Notes: generated by a model from the letters alone, not told the origin. A stretch of 64,000 nucleotides of DNA from Tetragonia tetragonoides (GCA_038025085.1 CM076144.1:35622501-35686500); one strand, 5' to 3'. Shown: positions 25,393 to 38,586, counted from the stretch's first letter. Translations and numbers: made by a program.

Positions 25393-25611
25393 GGTATCTT
25401 CTTTAGAGCTGAACTTACCAAAACTGAATTGAATTCAACACCACTGAACTGGACACCACTGAATTGAACTGGACACAACTTGATATGTAAGGCAAAAAAT
25501 ATATTTCTGAACTCAGCACGATTAAACTGAGCTGAACATCACTTAATTGAGCTGAATTTCACTGAATTGACATCTGAACTAAATTGACCGTATAATCTTT
25601 AAAGAACGAAA
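25393..25611. mobile_element. MITE-like element, GGTGCGTTTGTTAGA family, diverged copy 3
   Basis: The interior aligns with copy 2 over CTGAACTCAGC and CACTGAATTGACA blocks. The ends are altered (TTCTTTAGAG versus CTTTAAAGAA) but still inverted. It lies just downstream of copy 2 in the same orientation. Confidence 0.5.
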
Positions 25612-28492
25612 ACATAATAATACAAGTTGCCAAATTGGTGATCATGATACGTGACTAGTGATTGCCTTCGAACATGATTTTATTTTCTTCGGGGTAAAAA
25701 GCCATAATGTGGATGAAAACAAGTTCGGATCAAGACACGTTGAACTACTTTATCATACTAACTAACATCTTCTTAAATTTCTTTTTGTGACTACAAACAC
25801 TGACACATCAACACTGCAAAACACCCTTCAAATTCAATTGAGATATTTTTTTTTTCTTTTGTGCAAAAATTACATTCAAGGTAACAATGTAATTTTGGAA
25901 CAAAGGGAGTATATAATTATATATTCTCCCTTGTCTAAAAATCACCTTTGACAAAATTATATTTAATTTATTTTAGTTTAATTTAGTATAGTTAAAAAAA
26001 ATAGAAAAGAGCATAAGTCAAAATGATGACTTTGCCTTGTGCTTTTGCAACTTTATAAGGGATTAACGATTGTGAAAGAGAGCCGGCCTAACGCTGGATA
26101 CTGAATTGAGAAATATAGGTATAGCTAGATTTGAGTTAAGATTCTCTTTATTTTATATTAGAAATGGAGGGGTTCTATTTCATAAATGAAAGGTTGGATC
26201 TCATTATTTCTTGTATAAAATACAAACAAACAAAAAAGAGGAGAATATCTAACCCTTGATTTAGGAAATAAAATTTTCCATTTCTTGTATAAAATGGAGA
26301 TGATCCTTGCTCGCTAGATTTGTCCAATTTCAAATACGAACTACATACTTACTTTAGTACGTGCATTCTTGTCCAAAAAAAAATTATAAAAAAATAGAAA
26401 TACTCTAATAATCGGCGCATGAGCAAGTCGTGGCTGGTACTGGTACCAAAAGGTTTTGGGCGTCTGGGAAAGGAGAGGGTGAGTTTAGGACAGGGTGCCC
26501 TAAATACGAAAGGACAGTTGAGGGGTTTTAGGTACAATGCCCTTACAAATAAGGGGTGGGAGGAGGATCTTCCGATAAAGGAGCCGAAAGATTTTGTTGT
26601 CCCCACTTTCTCAATCCCCATTTATTTTTTTTATTTTCAAGTCCAAATGATGCCATGCGCGCCAACATTTCACCAAGTACCGCTTTGCCCTTTTCGCTCT
26701 TCCTTCCCCAGACTTCATTCACCCGTGTTTAGAGTTGTCAAAAGCCGATTCGACTAGTTTTTTCAGGGTCTTGATAAAAAAAAATTGACCTGAATTCAAA
26801 CCCGATAAAATAAGCTAAAAAGTAATTTCGACCCCAAAATTAATTCGTAACTGACCGGATCCGAACCCGAAGTAACCTAATCTTTAACCCGCTTGGTCGA
26901 CGTATTTAATAAGTCTACCCATGCCCATACATGATAGACCCCCAAACTTCTCAGTTAACTTTTTTTTTTTTTTTTCTCTGGGAGTTCTTTCATTTTTTCT
27001 TCTTCTTTTGAGTATATCAGTTATTATGTGAATTGTATGACATGATCATCTAAATAAATTAGAAGGGAGTAATTGGAAAAATAAAATTTGAAAAATCCTC
27101 ATGATTTCAATTTTCTTAAACATAACGAGGTAACTGGAAAGGGAAAATTATTATTGATCGAAAATCAAACGATCTTGACAACAATAATTACTCCTAAATT
27201 TTGATAGGTCTAAAATAACAATATAAAATACCTTTTTTTACATACTAATTGTTTTGCTGATACTTGACTTTTGAACCATGACCCAAATTCAATCATGTAT
27301 AATTAATGACGACGTAGCTCTTTATTGACATTTCATACTCTGTAGAAAACCTAAAAGGCTAAAACATCTAGCAAGTTTAAGTCCATGCAAATGTGATTAT
27401 AAATCAAAGCTTTTAGAAAAATGTGTCCAACAATTTGCTGGAGGGCCATTGATAGTGGGGAAGCAATAGATGTCTTTGGCTAAAATTAGAAATAAAATCA
27501 TTATGGCAAATTGGCAATACTGATGTTGCTTCAAAGGGACAAAGAAAATTGAAAGATACCATTCTTTTCCTATCTTATCGCGTGTTTTGAAAAGATAATG
27601 AAATGTTTTTTGAATTCAACATGTCTAATTATCAACAACAAGAAATACGTAAATTCATACGTTAAAGAATCAAATGCTGGTCATCAGTTATAATCAGGAC
27701 CCATTGCTGACTCCATGATCCGAAGATTCCAAGGAAGCAAATGATAAGCAGACAGAAAGGAAGCTACCTTTGTTAACCAGTGCTTCTTCACTATTTCATC
27801 TAGATAAATTAAATAGTGATCAATTATTAGACAAATAGTGTTAACCTATATATCTTTTGTATATAAGTTTGACTTGTTAAAATTGGGATGAAGTCTGCAC
27901 ATTTTATTTTATCGTGAAGTTACTGATGATCTTTGTCTCTTCAAACCAAGTTTTAAAACCAAAAACAACATCTCTGCTTTATATGGATAGAGATTAGATC
28001 AGAGGCAACCAATAATATAATTTTGCATATATAAAACATGCAAAAGTCACATGAAAAAACACTCAGTGGCATACACATTATGGAATTTATTAATTGCATT
28101 ATATAACTGAATGTGAAGAAATTAACATCACGTAAATAGAATTTGTCACCGTAACAAATAGTTTACAAATTTTGATCATTGATTTATGAAAAAAATACAA
28201 GAATTCACAATGTAAAATACTAATTTTAGATTCATTTTAAATAATACTTTTTAGAAAATCGTAATTTTTTTTTAAAAATTTATAATTTATGTATTCTTTT
28301 ATTCATGTAAATACAACTATTTAGGGTCAAAGTGGTTAATGGTGCATTGAATACCATAAAAAAGTAAATGTTAAGATTTTTAAAACGGAGGGAGTAGAAT
28401 GAAAGGTTCTTCAAATAGTTAAAACAAAATTTATCACTGTAGAAAATTAGAATGTACTCCATACTGTTTAGAGTATATAATTTGGCAGCAAG
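25612..28492. other. Gene-poor AT-rich region
   Basis: No supported gene. A 112-codon open frame at 26419-26757 has no recognisable domain. A weak inverted repeat lies at about 26155-26310 (AAATGAAAGGTTGGATCTC against AAATCAAGGGTTAGATATTC). At about 26735 TAGAGTTGTCAAAAGCCG resembles the end of the hAT element at 61521, so it may be a lone hAT terminus. The rest holds nothing I can identify. Confidence 0.45.
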
Positions 28493-28788
28493 TTTTGTGT
28501 GGACTTAGTCCACCGTGGATCAAGTAGTTTTGAGGGGTGGCTCCAGGTGAAGGAGGGGGTGACTCCAGGTAAAGGAGGGGAGTGACTCCAGATGAAGTAA
28601 TTTTGAGAGGTGGCTCCATGTGAAGTAAGGGGTGGCTCCAGATAAAGTAGTAGGTGGCTCCAGGTGAAGTAGGGGTAGTGCCAAGTATAAATTTGAGGGG
28701 TGACTCTAGGTGAAGTAGGGGTGGCTCCAGGTGAAATAGGGAGTGACCCTAAATATTGATCCACCATAGACTAACTCCACACAGGTTT
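28493..28788. mobile_element. MITE with an internal ~21-bp minisatellite, long copy
   Basis: The ends TTGTGTGGACTTAGTCCACC and GATCCACCATAGACTAACTC are inverted versions of one terminal repeat. The interior is about ten variants of a 21-22 bp unit close to GGGGTGGCTCCAGGTGAAGTA. A short copy with about two units lies at 40812-40921. Confidence 0.65.
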
Positions 28789-29416
28789 TTGTAATAATTT
28801 GGAATTTATTACCTTCAATATATGATGGGTAGGTACTAGGTAATGTCAGTTTGGACCATAAAACGTTTTGGTCAGCGGTTTTATTGGTTGGGCTTTTGAG
28901 AGATAAACTGTGCTGAATGGGCCTTTCTATATGTGTGTAAGAACCGTAAGTCTGTAAGTAATGTCAGTGTGAGCCATAACCTTACGGTGTGGCAAACTGG
29001 CCATGGGATCAAATTTGAACCACTCAAATGACTCAAAACATGGCACCACCCATGACAAAGTCAAATGACCAAATTCCCCCCTTCCAAGTAATTGGTTGGG
29101 GCATTTTGTTACATAAATAAGAGATGTTTCCGCGGTTAAGAGTTTAGTCCCCGAAAACAAAAAAGAAAAATAGCATGAATTTGTTGCCAAGATAATGCTG
29201 GAAAGTCATATTCGAATAGGTTGGTAGATAAACCCTTTAATGTAAGATCATGACAAAATTTATAAAATGCGAATCATATTACATACGTCATATATTGTTA
29301 TATACCGATGAAGAAAATAAGGTAGGACTGTACGTTGTAATGTTGTGTTTTTCGATTGATTTGAGTTCAATTTCAAGAGAATAGAAGTGCTGAAGTGGTC
29401 ACTGAAAAAAAGTGCC
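28789..29416. other. Downstream flank of the WRKY gene
   Basis: No gene is visible. It should include the WRKY 3' UTR, but no poly(A) signal can be chosen with confidence. Confidence 0.4.
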
Positions 29417-30581
29417 CTAAAACCTAGATAATGTGATTGCTGGATATGGAAATGTGAATTGGGAGTGATTATGGTCTCCTTCATAGGTTACAAACAACAT
29501 GGTTGGATCTTCCATACATCTTTCCACCTGTTTCCTTGCAGGGCACCCCTTGCAAGTGCTGCATTTGTAATAGCTCCTACATTTATAAACAAAATGCATG
29601 ATCAGATATTTCATAGCTAACCCAAGAACACAGGCAAACACTAGTCAATAATGAGTACTGTTTCCATCTCTGTTTTTGCAAATATATAGTAAGGCTTAGC
29701 TTTTTACCTAGGATGAGGAGAGCCTTTAATTGGTTTCTGCCCATATTTCCTCCAGCAGAAGTCATCAGCTGGTATATCTGCTATTTTCTCACTTATGGCC
29801 GGGACTTTAATTCTTCTCTTTTCCTTCCGTTTCCTAGAAAAGTTACAAACTAAGATACCACCATACCGAGTGATTTTACCAAGGCAATAATCACTTCTTC
29901 CAAGGCAAATGCCTCAATTACAAGTAACAATTACCCTTTAAGCTGGGTCTAAGGAAGCTCAAATATTCGCAATTTTTTGTCATATCCCCTTAGACCCCTG
30001 ACAATCTTGTTATTAGGATCGACCAGCTATGGAACATGGAAATAATAATAACCAATGAAAGATTTTAATTACCTTTTCTTGGAGCAGTGACAAGTTCTGC
30101 TTGAGGATGCACACTTTGTGCTGGCATCTTCACTAAAGGTCAGAACCCCTGATGACAGTGAGCTCTGCATAAGCATTTGCTTGCTGCTTGTGGTTGATCC
30201 TTCCATGCACAACACAGGATTCGAATACAACCTACTAATAATAAGATTAGTTGCCCCATTCATGAAGCTGAATTCTTTGGTAGGAACCTGAGAAGATATA
30301 CACTGCTTCGAAATAGGAACATGATAAGGTTCAACCATTTCCTTAGGGTTCATGCCTCGGATTTTAGGCAGGGGACCCTTCTTGACCCTCTTGGGATATG
30401 TCATTGCTGTTGATGCTGATTCCTCAAGAAAGAAGATGAATTTCTTGAACTCCTTGATCGCTTCATGGGCGATTAGGCTCGATTGCTCGATGCTAGTTCT
30501 CAGTTGGTTTTGATCAGAAACACAACTTATAAATTGGTGGGCATATCTTAAGCCTGTTTGAGCAACCTCATTGGCTTGCAT
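29417..30581 (-). CDS. Group IId WRKY transcription factor (3 exons, 264 aa)
   Basis: A nuclear DNA-binding protein expected to bind W-boxes (TTGACC/T). Exons: 30073-30581, 29708-29833, 29417-29576. All borders are GT/AG and phases match (795 nt). The WRKYGQK heptad is at residues 197-203, and the zinc site is C217-x5-C223-x23-H247-x-H249. The intron splitting the Arg codon after SPHP is the conserved WRKY intron. The upstream basic cluster ([20 protein letters not shown]) followed by [10 protein letters not shown] is typical of group IId (Arabidopsis WRKY21/39/74 side). The N-terminus ([30 protein letters not shown]) also fits IId. The protein is shorter than most IId members (about 300-350 aa), mainly between the N-terminal helix and the basic cluster. 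The last exon ends soon after HNHS. Confidence 0.9.
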
Positions 30582-30662
30582 TGTTGAGGATATTGGAAAA
30601 TGTATGGAGGGGGTGGGGGAAGACGGGGATTAAGAACCTTGATCACAACTAATATTTTGAAT

Positions 30663-31044
30663 TTGACTCCACCTTTTTTTTTATTTTTTCTTTTTTTTTT
30701 TATTTTTATGTGCATGTGTCTATTTTGACCATACAAACTTTGTGGTGAATCACCACTATCATAGTCTACATTAGATACAGCCATACGGGGGAAGTCATAA
30801 CCCATGATATTAGTTTGTAATTAGTTTTAAACTCCAAAAGTCATAAGGTGCTTATGGATTATATTAGCAAGATTACATGTTATCACGTCTAATATCTTGC
30901 TGCTCAGTCAAATGTTCTTAATCAGCAGATGTTAGCATAAGTAAGGTGCCAAAGACAGAATCCTAATTGGTTATTGCCTTATTGGCAACTCTTTCGCTCG
31001 TCTGATTCACGTGCATGCTTAATTTACTAGCATACACAGGTCAA
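30663..31044. promoter_or_regulatory. Four W-boxes upstream of the WRKY gene
   Basis: TTGACT at 30663-30668, TTGACC at 30725-30730, AGTCAA at 30906-30911 and GGTCAA at 31039-31044 lie 80-465 nt upstream of the WRKY ATG. WRKY genes are often controlled by WRKY proteins through such sites. The two nearest may fall in the 5' UTR. Confidence 0.45.
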
Positions 31045-32635
31045 CCAAACATTGAAAGCTATAGGAGATCGAAAATTGTAATTGGAAACTATAAATTTAA
31101 TAAATAAAAAACTAATCCCAACCTGGACCTGTTTGGAACATTGATTTTGCCATTATCGGCTGGTGAATGTTGAAGTGGACGTGCAATAAGTATATTCAGA
31201 GGCACTAGTGGGGAATTGGCGATCAGGTTTTGGAAAATTCTAAAATTTGTGTAGCCTGGGACAAATATGGTCCATTGAGAGGGTTGCTCTTCTCTCAGAA
31301 TGTCATCATTGTTGGTCTCCTGGTGAATGTTGTTAATGTGGTCTCATGGTGAATCTTGGTATGGTCTCTGTTACTCGAGCGGAAATTTATGCCTTATGAC
31401 TAGTTATGAGTATAGTAAAGAGGGAGTAATGGCATGATATTGTCATCAAAATGAACCCTATACTCCATAGTGGCGGACGGCGGTCCATTCTTATACAGAA
31501 CGGCGATTCAGTTTAAAAGGAACATGAGAATAGGAGTAGTCATAAGACATTTATTCTTACTCACCCCTTTCACCTCCAACTTCTAAGAAATTGAAATAAA
31601 GCTACAATTAGGTCGGCACTTTAACCTATCCCAGCCCGAGACTATGGACTGATTTGGGCCGACAAAGGCTGGGTGGGATGGAGAGTGGAGACCAAGCAGC
31701 AAGGACTCTTCTCTCTGTCTGCCTCTCAGAGCAAATGCCTTTTACATCAGTCATCAAGTACATCTTCTAGCTACCTATCAAAAAAAATAAAAGTATATCT
31801 CCTAGCTGCTGCTGCAGGAGCATCTACAATAGCACTTTTTTTTTGCTCTTCGATGTCAATATCTATATGCGCACGTTCTTATGGCTGAAGAAATGTAAAG
31901 GAAGGTTAAATCCAACTGCTATATCCAGGCGTTCTACCATTGTGTACAAAATAGCTTGCATATTTATATTTTTTTTTTGGTTGAGAAAGGGGCGGTCAGT
32001 CTGTTAAGAATGACAAATTAGATTAATTATCACATTACTTAATCACGAACCGTGCAACGCATGGGCATACACCTAGTTGTTGTGAAGAAGTACAGAGTGA
32101 TTGTTATACAAACCAAAGTGAAGGGTCGTTAGTTTAAGTGTGAAAGATAAAAACAGAGTTTCCTGGGCTAACTAGACAAGATGGACAGCTAGCAGACGGC
32201 GACGACTGTTGTACCACGCATACCATCAATGTTAGGATAATAAAGATTATTAGCCTAATAATCAGGGTAGAATTTGTCCCCACGACTTTGTAATACTTTG
32301 TAGGTCAACTCAAACTGAAAAATGCACTATCTACCCACCATATTATCATCCATTCATCCCGATGCACAAGGCTACGAACCAAAGCTAACAGAAATTATAG
32401 GCATGCAATAGAACAAACTCTTAATTCCTATTGAAAGAAGATGAGAACGAAATTGTGACATTTATGCACAATATTCCAATTCCGATTAATTCCTATGTGA
32501 CAGAACCTCTACAACCAGAGCTACGGAATGACTATGTGATCTCAAATGAGTTGAAGGAATAAGTTATTTGAGTTTTACTGATCTAAATATAGGAGCTGTA
32601 TCTATAATACCTGTGTCATTTTATAGTTTCTGACT
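31045..32635. other. Intergenic DNA between the WRKY and DUF863 genes
   Basis: No supported gene. The 71-codon frame at 31673-31888 has no recognisable domain. A Helitron 3' terminus lies at about 32049-32076. The stretch nearest 32635 should include the DUF863 3' UTR. Confidence 0.4.
32049..32076 (+). mobile_element. Helitron 3' terminus (hairpin plus CTAG)
   Basis: CCGTGCAACGCATGG is followed by GCATACACCTAG|T. This closely matches the 3' end of the Helitron in APT intron 1, including the GCATACACCTAG tail. The 5' TC end could not be located, so this is a truncated copy or the start lies too far upstream to recognise. Confidence 0.5.
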
Positions 32636-35278
32636 TCACTCATAATATCTTCTGTTACTTATTCTGGACCTCTTACCCCTTTTCAGTCCACACCAATCGT
32701 CTCCATCAGCCATCTTGCCCCTCATCTTTTTGTACTCTCGAGATCTTATGACGCCCTCCATAATGTTCATATCTTCTCGAATTTCATGTCTCGATAAAAT
32801 GGAAAGACTAGGCAATACATCTTTCTGGAAATCTTTCATACGGGTCCCTCTTTTCAGCTTATACCTGCCATCCTTCTTCTCTGAAACATCCACAGTGAAT
32901 GCATTTGAGGTAACACAATAATCTTCAGGGTCCATCTCTTTTGCCTCCAATACCAATGCCTCATAAGATTCTGCGGAATGCTGAGGTTTGTCGTCTTGTT
33001 CATTTTGGAGCTGCGTTAAGGTCACTTTTGCAAAGCCATTTTGATTGCACACTTGAGTTTCACAAGAGATTTTCACAAGTAGTTCAGCCGCTGTTTGAAC
33101 TATCTCATCCACTTCTGGTTCCTTTCTATCGATGCATTGAATATATGATTCAGTGCTGTCAGACGATTTCTGGTCCTGCTCTCCTGAATGATCAGCTGGT
33201 GGACCAATTTTTACTTTTTGGCTCTCATCAGAGGTAGAAAAGCTAAAATCTCCACATTTAACACCAGACTGCATGGTCTTTAAGCTGCTTGACTGGTGAT
33301 CAATGATACAGTCAGATTCAGATGAGCTAGAGAGCTTGTGGCAGTTTGGGAGTTGAGCAGCCATTTGATTTAGACAGGGATGTGTAAGTGGGAGGGGTTG
33401 CACATTTCTCTCCATGTTTGCTTCAGCTCCAACTGCATCAACCCGATCTATGTCACATGAAGCACCATCTGAGCCCTTGCCTGATGACGATCCCACACTC
33501 TCAATTCTTTTTGGGTTACATCTGCTACTGCAGAGGTCCTCACAGGAATCAGAATTAAGTTCCATAAAGCTCATCTTGCCACCATCACCTTCTCTAAAGT
33601 TATTATCTTTATTCCACTCAACTTTATTGGTGTCTCTGTAGCTCACTGAAAGACCGAAATTCAAATCTAATTGCCGATGCACAGAAGATCCAGTGCACTT
33701 ATTGACATCTGCTTGGGTCCAAGCTGCGCTGACACAAGTGCCAATGGCACTCTTGGGATAATCCTTATCTGACACACCGGAAAAGCTAGTCCTTGATAGA
33801 TTATGAACAATTGAGTGATTGTCGGAGAAATATGAAGAGTCTCCAAGCTGAACAATATTAAGGTCCAGATTATTTGTTTTGTATGTACCTATCTTTTGAT
33901 CCTTACTAAAAGGATCAGCAGAAAAGAATTCTCTATGGTGTTCATCAAATCCTGCAGATGTGAGCACATCAACAATCGTTTAGTTCTAAGCATCGAGCAG
34001 TTACGACCTTACTATACAAGGAAGACTAAAAACTAATAACATAACAGCAAACTGTCACCCCTACAAACTGATGATCTTGCACAGTGTTATAGATTAATTA
34101 ATAATACCTGAATCGTATGGTGTCTGTCTCTGACAGTTCTGGTCAATGGCTACAATTGATCTACTCACTGGAGTACCACAGGAGATATCTCTCATTCCAC
34201 TTTTTGGAAAGCCTTCTAACTTAAGCTTGTCTCTGGAACTATTGTTTGTAAAACCAAAATATGGGACTTCTAGATCAATGACGTCAGAGGAGGATGCACA
34301 AGTATTATTTGGCATCCAAGATCTTTGGACTTCAACCTTCTTGTTAGCATCTTGTCCAGTGCTCAACGAGAGCTGTAGTTTATCCAGATCAGAAACTACT
34401 ACACCCTTAGAAGAATTCTTTGATTCAATGGATTCTTTCAGGAAACCTCTAAGAACCTCTTTCCCTGATAAATCATTAACAGAACGACTGATAAACTCAT
34501 CAGCTGAAAGATGGAGATCAAGAGGCTTCTTCATAAAGCCAGGAAGTCTGTTCTGCTCTTGCTGGGACTTGAAGTTTTCAGATTGTATAACTTCAGCCTG
34601 AAAGAAAATTTATAACATTCAAGATCATCACCAACCATGCAAGAAGGGGAGGGGGGCTTATAGATTCACTGAGTTCACAAGATGCCACATGATGTACACT
34701 GCAGGGAACATTGTCTCCCTCCCCATAACAACAGAAAATAGGAAAGGAGAGAAAGACAGATAGTGACACCCAGAGGCCTAACCTAAACCAGGTTATTATT
34801 GGAAGATAGCTTAACTCACCATTGAACATTTTGCTTGATTATTCTGGATTACAGATATCGAATTCAAGCCTCCTTTATGCAAGTTGTAATTATCCCATCT
34901 GTTCCGCTTATAATCATCCATCATAGTTATTTGTATTCTATGCAGTCGATGAAGTTCATAGACCTGAAGTATAAGAAGTTGGATGTATGTTCATATCTGT
35001 TCAAAAGTGCAGCGTAACATGTTCTACAGATTCTAGATCCAAGCGGATTACATCTAACCAATCAAAATAGATTTCTCGCGATCTAGTTCTTTCCAGTGAG
35101 AATAAACAGTTCAGTGACAGATTCACAAAGATATTGCCAGTTATAAAATTGGTGAGCAAATTTATACCTGCCTCATAAACACAAGCTCTTGATTGAGCAT
35201 CATCTGCTTTAACTTTTGCTTCAATGAACCTGTGCAACTCTGAGCGGAATTCAGATCAAGATCACCTCTGCCGAGCAT
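32636..35278 (-). CDS. DUF863 family protein (4 coding exons, 686 aa)
   Basis: Function unknown in the family. Exons: 35168-35278, 34820-34963, 34108-34597 and 32636-33951 (2061 nt, phases consistent). The N-terminus MLGRGDLDLN...MMLNQELVFMRQVYELHRLHRIQ is the hallmark of this plant family (short type, like Arabidopsis At5g07790). The middle is Ser/Asp-rich and low in structure. The C-terminus RGTRMKDFQKDVLPSLSILS, HEIREDMNIMEGVIRSREYKK and a basic end (GLKRGKRSRISNRRYYE) match DUF863 and suggest a nuclear protein. The ATG at 35278 is the first in frame after a TAG. A long leader with introns may run to about 37.2-37.6 kb, where the DNA is GA-rich. Confidence 0.85.
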
Positions 35279-37643
35279 TTTATAATTCTGGGAGCTAGAG
35301 AAAGTGGCCACCCTCACATTTGATTCTCCGGTCGTCTATTCCAGCATAGCTTTCAGAATGAGAATTCAGTAGGGTGAAAGTGGGCTGCACTGTCTATGAT
35401 ATAAATCTGCGACCTAATCTAGAAAAGGCAATTTCATAAATATAGTAACATAAACGTTTAGACGTTTAGTAAATCTTGAACCATTGCCCAACCTGTAACA
35501 TAATAAAGATGAGATAGAATTCAGGTAACGTTTATGTCTTATTGCCTTTGCTATATGTTTCTTGTTATGGTTTTCAGAAAATCAGGAGCTAAAGCAACCA
35601 CTGGTTATGTAACTAGGATTTGTGAAAATTTCCAAACACGTGTACATGTCCAAGTGTCTAAAATATTACACATTTTGGCCTAAAATATATGTCATGGATC
35701 CACCCCTAGTCAGAATGATGAGTATCCTATACAGATAAATAAGGTAAAATGAAGTTTCCGAGTAACATATACCAACTGGGAAAATAGCTAAAAGTAGGCT
35801 GAGCTGTTTAAGCTCTACAATTAACCACTGAAGAAAAGATTGACCAAAATTTTATCACTAAATGAGGAGCATATTGAAACCAATAACAATGAGATACCAT
35901 AGTATCACAAAACAAGCATATAAGGTAACAGCAAAAATAGCTTCTCAAACAAAGGTACAAGATTCACTCAAATCACAGGGGACTCGGACAGTAGTTACAG
36001 GGATTACAACCCACAGTCCCAATAACAAAGTGTGATGATCCACTCTGCACTCAAATTCAGTTTTCACAATAAGGCTCCCAATTCAAGTAAGGAAAAAAGA
36101 GATTACGTAGCTAAAACGATTTCCCCCACGTGGATTGGAGCAATGCGAACCAGGAGACAAGTAGCATTCATTTTTCCATAATGCAGCCACAACAACAACA
36201 GTTTATGAGACTAAGACACCACCAGTCGCCATATGATGCTAGGGAAATTAGACTATAACCAGAGGAACTACCTGGCTAACATGCCAAACCCTCGGGTCCA
36301 CACCTGTAACCGAACCTCCTTTTTTCCAAATCTGAGTAACATATAATGATAGAGAACGGCATCAGATTCAGTGGTTTCAAAAGATAAATGTGATTTGCTG
36401 ATTTTGTGGAAAAGTTGTCTATTTGAATGCAATAAACATTTTCCTAAATTTCAAGAAGCACTAACCCAAAGAAAGATTTCAGGGCGCTCAACCTTTTTCA
36501 TATAAGCTAAAAGAAAAAGAACTAAGCTTGCAATTTCCTTAAGTATATACAGTATGAATATCCAGTATCCACTACAACATACTGTATTTCATATTCCCCG
36601 TACCATCTTAACCATTTACGAAACAGAATCTAATATACCAACAGTAGTGATCACAGTTGAACATGTATATGGCACTAAATTTGATTCGAATAAGATTTAT
36701 TAGTTCTATACACTATATTATTTAGGGCGCTGTTGTACACTATTTCAATCGATCAGGCACAAATTTATTATCAGCATTTAAAACCCAACACAAAAATAAT
36801 TAGTAGGAAAATTCCACCACAATGATAATATACCAGAACTTAGTTAAATCAAGCTAATAGTAACAACAATTACCACTAATATATACAGTAATCATATAGG
36901 TGAGCACATAATATATGCAACAGTAAACCGTTAGAAAGTGAAGAACCGTTCTAGAGATGGTGAATTATTGCAGACACATATATAACGTAAGCATCGGAAA
37001 ACAAATTAATCACAACAAAAAAAAAGTATAAACAGCTAAAGCTACACATAATTGACAAAGAATAAAACAAATCATATAAGCCCAAAAATAAAAACAAAAG
37101 GCAAGTACCAAGAAAATCATAGCTCCATCACATCATGTAACCATAACTGAAAAATATCATAGAGAGAGAGGGAGAGAGGAGAGAGGAGAGAGAAAGTACC
37201 AGGATCCAGAGAGAAGTACGAAACGAAGAAGAAGAACAACAAAGAGTGTTGACACCACAAGTAACACAATGTTGTTGAATTGAATGACTCCAAAAGGGTC
37301 GCTATATTATTGCATATATATATAAACATTTACATCCCCTAGAAAAAAAAAAGAAAAAGAAAAAACTTGCTCTCTCTCTCCCTATAACCCACTTTCTCTC
37401 TCTAGAAGAGGAGAGAGAAAGAATGAAGGGGAAGAATCAAATCTGATAATTCTGAGAGAGGGAGGAGAGAGAATATAAGGAGAGAAGGTTAATGTTGTTG
37501 AGGAGGGAGGGAGGGAGGGATTAGAAGTAAGCATCAATATCGCCTTTCTCTATCGAGCAATTTATATTAAGTTTCTGTCTCTTTCAGTCTTGTGTGTTTG
37601 TGTTTCTCTCTCTCTCTCCTCTCTCATGCCCTGGCTTTTACAA
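35279..37643. other. Probable 5' leader, leader introns and promoter of the DUF863 gene
   Basis: No separate gene. GA/CT-rich tracts at 37159-37195 and 37370-37640 look like a plant 5' UTR and core promoter on the minus strand. CTGGATCCTG|GTAC (37196-37209) is a plausible leader splice donor. These assignments are inferred. Confidence 0.4.
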
Positions 37644-37858
37644 GTGAATTGCTAAATACCGCCCCTTTTTACTAGCTACTGCCCCCCTAATTTCCAATTT
37701 TACCCTCCTCCTTTTCCTCACTCACTCTTACTCACACTCACTCATCCTCTCTTCCTCACTCACTCTCACTCATCCTCACCACCACACCATCACACCGGCA
37801 ACCACCACCACTCACGGCACAACCACCACCGGTAAATTTTTTTTTGCGTATTTTTTTT

Positions 37859-38002
37859 GCACAGTCGTCTGAAATTTCCGACTCACCCTTGGGTGAGTCG
37901 TCTGCTAGAGGCGACTCACCCTTGGGTGAGTCGGAAATTTCAGACGACTCACCCTTGGGTGAGTCGTCTGTTGGGTGAGTCGAAAATTTCAGACGACTGT
38001 GC
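37859..38002. repeat. Palindromic block A inside the hairpin element
   Basis: It begins GCACAGTCGTCTGAAATTTC and ends with the inverse. It holds three copies of the 20-mer GACTCACCCTTGGGTGAGTC, itself a near-palindrome, separated by 13-bp linkers, plus a truncated fourth unit. Confidence 0.8.
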
Positions 38003-38011
38003 AAAAAAAAA

Positions 38012-38031
38012 ATTATTATTATTATTTATTG

Positions 38032-38105
<74 letters not shown>

Positions 38106-38155
38106 TATTATTATTATTATTAATATTATTATTATTATTATTATTATTACTGATT
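38012..38155. repeat. (TTA)n microsatellite, left arm of the hairpin
   Basis: About 140 bp of nearly pure ATT/TTA. Its complement on the right arm (about 38245-38350) is interrupted (AATAAT with AATATT and AACAAT variants). Confidence 0.85.
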
Positions 38156-38359
38156 ATTGTTTAATTAATTAAAAATGTGAACTAGCTCGGCACCGATTTA
38201 CCGGCTCCTCCCCTCTACCATTTCACATTTTTAATTAATTAAACAATAATCAATAATAATAATAATATTAATATTAATAATAATAACAATAAATAATAAT
38301 AATAATAATAATAATAACAATAAATAATAATAAATAATAATAATAATAATTTTTTTTTT

Positions 38360-38586
38360 GCACAGTCGTCTGATATTTTCGACTCACCTTTGGGTGAGTC
38401 GTCTGCTAGAGGCGACTCACCCTTGGGTGAGTCGGAAATTTCAGACGACTCACCCTTGGGTGAGTCGTCTGCTACAGACGACTCACCCAAGGGTGAGTCG
38501 TCTGAAATTTCCGACTCACCCAAGGGTGAGTCGCCTCTAGCAGACGACTCACCCAAAGGTGAGTCGAAAATATCAGACGACTGTGC
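38360..38586. repeat. Palindromic block B inside the hairpin element
   Basis: A 227-bp near-perfect palindrome centred at 38473 (GTCTG-CTA-CAGAC). It has six 20-mer units at 33-bp spacing; the first three read CCCTTGGG-type and the last three CCCAAGGG-type. The alternating linkers are GTCTGCTAGAGGC and GGAAATTTCAGAC. Confidence 0.85.

Noticed and set aside
26419..26757. 112-codon frame with an early basic region
   Set aside because: No recognisable family, low-complexity surroundings and no splice or promoter context. Reported only as unassigned.
38023..38172. Poly-Ile/poly-Leu frames
   Set aside because: They come from the TTA microsatellite.
37881..38586. CRISPR-like regular repeats with 13-bp spacers
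   Set aside because: This is plant DNA. The 'spacers' are two alternating fixed linkers and the units invert at the centre, so it is a palindromic transposon interior.
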